Below are positions 41,059 through 42,122 of a stretch of DNA of 42,122 nucleotides, piece after piece (position 1 is the first letter of the stretch; each line of letters begins with the position of its first letter). Origin of the DNA: JAGLQA01 sp023135565 (GTDB taxonomy: Bacteria; Acidobacteriota; Aminicenantia; UBA2199); contig DAOWCY010000041.1 in the NCBI GenBank assembly GCA_030639305.1, positions 1 through 42,122 on the forward strand, in the 5' to 3' direction. The position numbers and the translations under genes were made by a program. The notes beneath the pieces are model-generated. The model saw only the letters and a program-made list of their open reading frames with translations, had not been told where the DNA came from and ran no database searches.

Positions 41059-41194
41059 ATAGCCCCTGTACTTATCCCACCGGTATCATGTCGATGAGTT
41101 TGGGCCGGATGTTATGATTACCCGGTTTTCCCAAAACCGGATATTTACAATAATTTTAATTGAAAATTTCTTCGTTTTTTTTTATAATAAGGGT

Positions 41195-41902
41195 ATGATA
41201 AACCCGAAAGATCATAAACAAATCGTTTTTTTCACCGGTGCGGGCATGTCGGCTGAAAGCGGCGTGCCCACCTACCGGGGCAAAGGTGGTGTTTGGAGCC
41301 GGTACAATTACGAAGATTACGCCTGCCGGGCGGCTTTTGAGCGCGATCCAGAAAAGGTGCTAAAATTCCACGAGTTGAGAAGAAAAGCTGCACTGAAGTG
41401 CAAACCTCACGACGGCCATACCCTGATCTCCAGGATCGAGCAAGTTTTTCCCCATGTTACTGTGGTCACCCAGAATATCGACGGTATGCACCAGCGGGCC
41501 GGCAGCCGCAAGGTGATCGAATTGCACGGCAGCCTATGGCGGCTGCGCTGCCCCGATCACGGCATCAGCGAAGATATAGGCGAAACCTATAAAAGTTACA
41601 GTTGTGAAAAATGCGGCGGCTGGCTGCGTCCCGATATAGTTTGGTTCGGCGATGCCTTAGACCGGGAAGTGATCCGCGAGGCCACCAACTATATCGGCAC
41701 CTGTGATCTTTTTATCAGCATCGGCACTTCCGGGGTGGTTCACCCGGCAGCCGGTTTCCCTTCCATTGCCAATGCCAACGGCGCCCTGTGCATCGAGATC
41801 AACCCTGAAGCCACGCCTTTGTCTTATCTTTTCAACAAACACATCAGGGAACCTGCCGGTACCGCTCTTTTCAAGCTTTTCCCCCAGTTCCAGCAGCAGT
41901 GA
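41195..41902 (+). CDS. cobB: Sirtuin NAD-dependent protein deacylase
   Basis: A 235-residue sirtuin. GAGMSAESGVPTYRG is the NAD-binding start; TQNIDGMHQRAG and the catalytic HGS (His111) follow. The zinc module is C119-P-D-H122 plus C137-E-K-C140, so the second ligand of the first pair is His instead of the usual Cys. The late SIGTSGVVHPAAGFP and IEINPEATPLS complete the Rossmann fold. It removes acyl groups from lysines using NAD. The E. coli CobB acyl-pocket Tyr-x-x-Arg pair is represented by FHELRR, with Tyr apparently replaced. I start at ATG 41195; the 27 codons before it are hydrophobic and not sirtuin-like. Confidence 0.92.
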   Translation: MINPKDHKQIVFFTGAGMSAESGVPTYRGKGGVWSRYNYEDYACRAAFERDPEKVLKFHELRRKAALKCKPHDGHTLISRIEQVFPHVTVVTQNIDGMHQRAGSRKVIELHGSLWRLRCPDHGISEDIGETYKSYSCEKCGGWLRPDIVWFGDALDREVIREATNYIGTCDLFISIGTSGVVHPAAGFPSIANANGALCIEINPEATPLSYLFNKHIREPAGTALFKLFPQFQQQ

Positions 41903-41919
41903 TAAATCCCGGTAGAAAA

Positions 41920-42122
41920 CCCCGAGCGCACGGGGGGGCGATAAGCGGCTTCGCCGCAAGAGGCAGCGGGTGAGCGCCTTTGATTCTAAACCCCACTGCG
42001 TGGGGAGCCTATAAGCCGCTCCGCGGCAGGGGCAGCGTGTGAGCGCCTTTGATTTTAAATAAATAAAAGTTTTGATTAAACTTTTTCAAAAGTTTAGCCC
42101 CCGGCAGGGCCGCCGGAGGCAA
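41920..42122 (+). repeat. Repeat mosaic at the right edge
   Basis: Two rounds of GC hairpin, GCGGCTTCGCCGC-type hairpin, CAGCG(T/G)GTGAGCGCC and TTTGATT(C/T)TAAA end in the full AT-rich palindrome and CCGGCAGGGCCGCCGGAGGC (42057-42122). The window begins with the reverse of the same module. Confidence 0.88.

Overview
The window looks like a chromosomal stretch from an uncultured Gram-negative bacterium. I lean towards the Aminicenantes/Acidobacteriota sphere. The reasons are secreted lipoproteins, a six-bladed propeller protein, a Pkn-type kinase with a long TPR tail, a MacB/FtsX-type permease without its ATPase, and a GG-leader peptide precursor. The lineage is inference from gene style; no rRNA or other taxonomic marker is present. 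I saw no tRNA, rRNA or CRISPR array.

Layout. 1-670: a ParE/RelE-type toxin running off the left edge, with its antitoxin. 774-6509: a GT39-like membrane glycosyltransferase, a HEAT-like protein, a polysaccharide deacetylase and a secreted propeller. 6869-10853: an orphan type II thioesterase, a peptidase E/cyanophycinase-like protein, a metallophosphoesterase and an AlbA_2/Schlafen-like ATP-binding regulator. 11026-13945: an NtrC-type response regulator and its histidine kinase, ended by a terminator hairpin. 14080-21670: an accessory island of IS3, IS66 and RAYT remnants, a 240-bp direct repeat, a lipoprotein arylsulfotransferase and small secreted or membrane proteins. This island is bracketed by inverted copies of a ~140-bp repeat and of a degenerate 21-bp array. 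22081-27184: a C69 dipeptidase, a sulfatase-fold lipoprotein and a secreted MBL-fold hydrolase. 27339-27997: a VapBC-type pair. 28083-36663: a C39-like peptidase, the TPR kinase, threonine aldolase, a LEA2 lipoprotein and the FtsX permease. 36775-37031: an orphan VapB whose VapC stops after three codons. 37213-39146: a compact RiPP transcription unit. 39301-41902: a large unknown protein and a sirtuin.

Two themes stand out. First, 37213-39146 holds a 57-residue precursor with a lanthipeptide-like GG leader and a Cys/Ser/Thr-rich core. A secreted unknown protein and a secreted papain-like (C70/AvrRpt2-like) protease follow it. The unit has a near-consensus promoter, an upstream 11-bp inverted repeat and a strong terminator, but no modification enzyme or exporter lies nearby.

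Second, a modular palindromic repeat family fills most gaps. It also sits in frame inside at least two proteins (GT39 and C69), supplies the Shine-Dalgarno of the sulfatase-like gene, lies between the two-component genes, extends the ParE toxin past its normal end, and appears to have replaced a VapC body. This resembles the coding palindromic elements known in Rickettsia, but the sequence is different.
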